From an uncultured Clostridium sp. (GTDB lineage Bacteria > Bacillota > Clostridia > Clostridiales > Clostridiaceae): a DNA stretch of 64,000 nt. Shown in pieces: positions 63,592-64,000 of this stretch. The notes beneath the pieces are model-generated. The model worked only from the letters and a program-made list of their open reading frames with translations, was not told where the DNA came from and made no database searches. Numbering within the stretch: the first letter of the stretch is position 1; every line of letters begins with the position of its first letter. The DNA is taken from the NCBI RefSeq assembly GCF_947039605.1, contig NZ_CAMQZG010000018.1, positions 1 to 64,000 of the forward strand, read 5' to 3'. Made by a program: the position numbers and the translations under genes.

Positions 63592-64000
63592 ATGAAAGAT
63601 AAATTATTAAAATTATTAAAATCTAAACAAGAATTAAGAAGCAAGTTAGCTAATACAGCTAATACTACTGATGATGTAAAGGAGTTAAGAAGTATTAACT
63701 CACAAATGGAGACGTTAAATTCTGATATAACTGGTATTGAAGAACTTATTCGAGATGAAGAACAAAGAGAAAGGGAAGAAGCAAAAACAGATAAAGCTAT
63801 TTTAGCAGGACAGGCTCAAAGAGGTATAGAAGGAAATAAAAATGGTGAACTTAGAGCAATAGCAAAAATGCTTATGAAAAAAGAACTAACAGAAGAGGAA
63901 AGAGCACTTGTTACTCTAAGTGGTAATGGAGCAGCTATGCCAGAAGGTTTTATAAATGAATTGTTAGTTTTAAGAAAAGGATATCCATCATTAAAACCTT
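63592..64000 (+). CDS. Major capsid protein, HK97 type (partial, runs off the window)
   Basis: ATG 63592 after AAAGGTGG opens a frame that is still open at the window end (136 codons). The first 75 residues are the coiled-coil delta domain that the protease removes (KDKLLKLLKSKQELRSKLAN, EELIRDEEQREREEAKTD). The capsid fold begins near LVTLSGNGAAMPEGFINELL and KGYPSLKP. Confidence 0.88.
   Translation, partial: MKDKLLKLLKSKQELRSKLANTANTTDDVKELRSINSQMETLNSDITGIEELIRDEEQREREEAKTDKAILAGQAQRGIEGNKNGELRAIAKMLMKKELTEEERALVTLSGNGAAMPEGFINELLVLRKGYPSLKP

Larger units (their letters stand above)
47222..64000. mobile_element. HK97-type tailed prophage, left part (right end outside window)
   Basis: The element runs from a split tRNA-Leu gene through integrase, cargo genes, a repressor/cro switch, replication, late activator, HNH nuclease, terminase, portal, protease and the first 409 bases of the major capsid gene. 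The gene order is that of a cos-type siphovirus integrated by a tyrosine recombinase. Integrity cannot be judged since tail, lysis and right att lie outside, but every essential gene seen so far is open. Confidence 0.93.

Noticed and set aside
47400..64000. CRISPR array or transposase in the prophage
   Set aside because: Only short repeats of two to four copies occur (operators, iterons, arm sites); no regular spacer-repeat units and no transposase genes were seen.

Overview
The window is a low-GC, AT-rich Firmicute chromosome segment, most likely Clostridium sensu stricto or a close relative. The evidence is AT-rich codon use, strong AGGAGG ribosome sites, many TTG/GTG starts, a SpoVB-like flippase and a Spo0E-like protein that point to sporulation, an NtpFIKECGABD-type V-ATPase operon, HPr kinase and a clostridial-style HK97 prophage. 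I cannot name the species from sequence alone.

Chromosomal part (1-47.2 kb). Positions 1-9.5 kb hold a PcrA/UvrD-like helicase, a decayed M20 peptidase, an RluA-type pseudouridine synthase, two converging MOP-superfamily flippases (one SpoVB-like), a membrane-anchored beta-propeller protein and a methyltransferase-like protein. Positions 9.6-18.3 kb are a complete nine-gene V-type ATPase operon whose K subunit carries the residues known to bind sodium in Enterococcus hirae. Positions 18.4-26.3 kb hold an ArsR-type regulator and then argG-argH-argC-argJ-argB-argD behind two ARG-box-like sites. Positions 26.4-38.5 kb are housekeeping: def, dinB, a degenerate RmlD-like protein, helD, DUF1292, 6S RNA, a eukaryote-like NADP isocitrate dehydrogenase, a Spo0E-like protein, DUF896, hprK, an M18 aminopeptidase, a stray phage-type holin, RidA, a TSCPD protein and a PHP phosphoesterase. 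Positions 38.5-43.5 kb are a compact folate operon, pabA-pabB-pabC-folE-folP-folBK, which makes 4-aminobenzoate and the pterin and joins them. Cardiolipin synthase, a GNAT protein, a lipoprotein and a short pyruvate-kinase-like protein follow.

Prophage part (47.2 kb to the window end, incomplete on the right). The left boundary is the 3' half of a tRNA-Leu(CAA) on the minus strand, cut in the anticodon loop; it is the candidate attL. Next come two arm-type repeats, the integrase, then a cargo block between integrase and repressor: an uncharacterised 328-aa protein, a four-helix membrane protein and a membrane-anchored Mrr-like nuclease. A cI/cro-like switch with repeated CACACTnATAGTGTG operators, an excisionase-like protein, a DnaA-N-like replication protein carrying its own iterons, a run of small early genes, an ArpU/RinA-like late activator, a second small tyrosine recombinase, an HNH nuclease and the HK97 head module (terminase small and large, portal, protease, start of the major capsid gene) follow.

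The best candidates for something undescribed are the cargo block at 49.0-51.2 kb, two small prophage genes whose reading continues in the -1 frame exactly at canonical slippery heptamers (55573-55579 and 56577-56583), the phased repeats in the V-ATPase leader, and a hairpin that buries the ribosome site of a lone holin gene.
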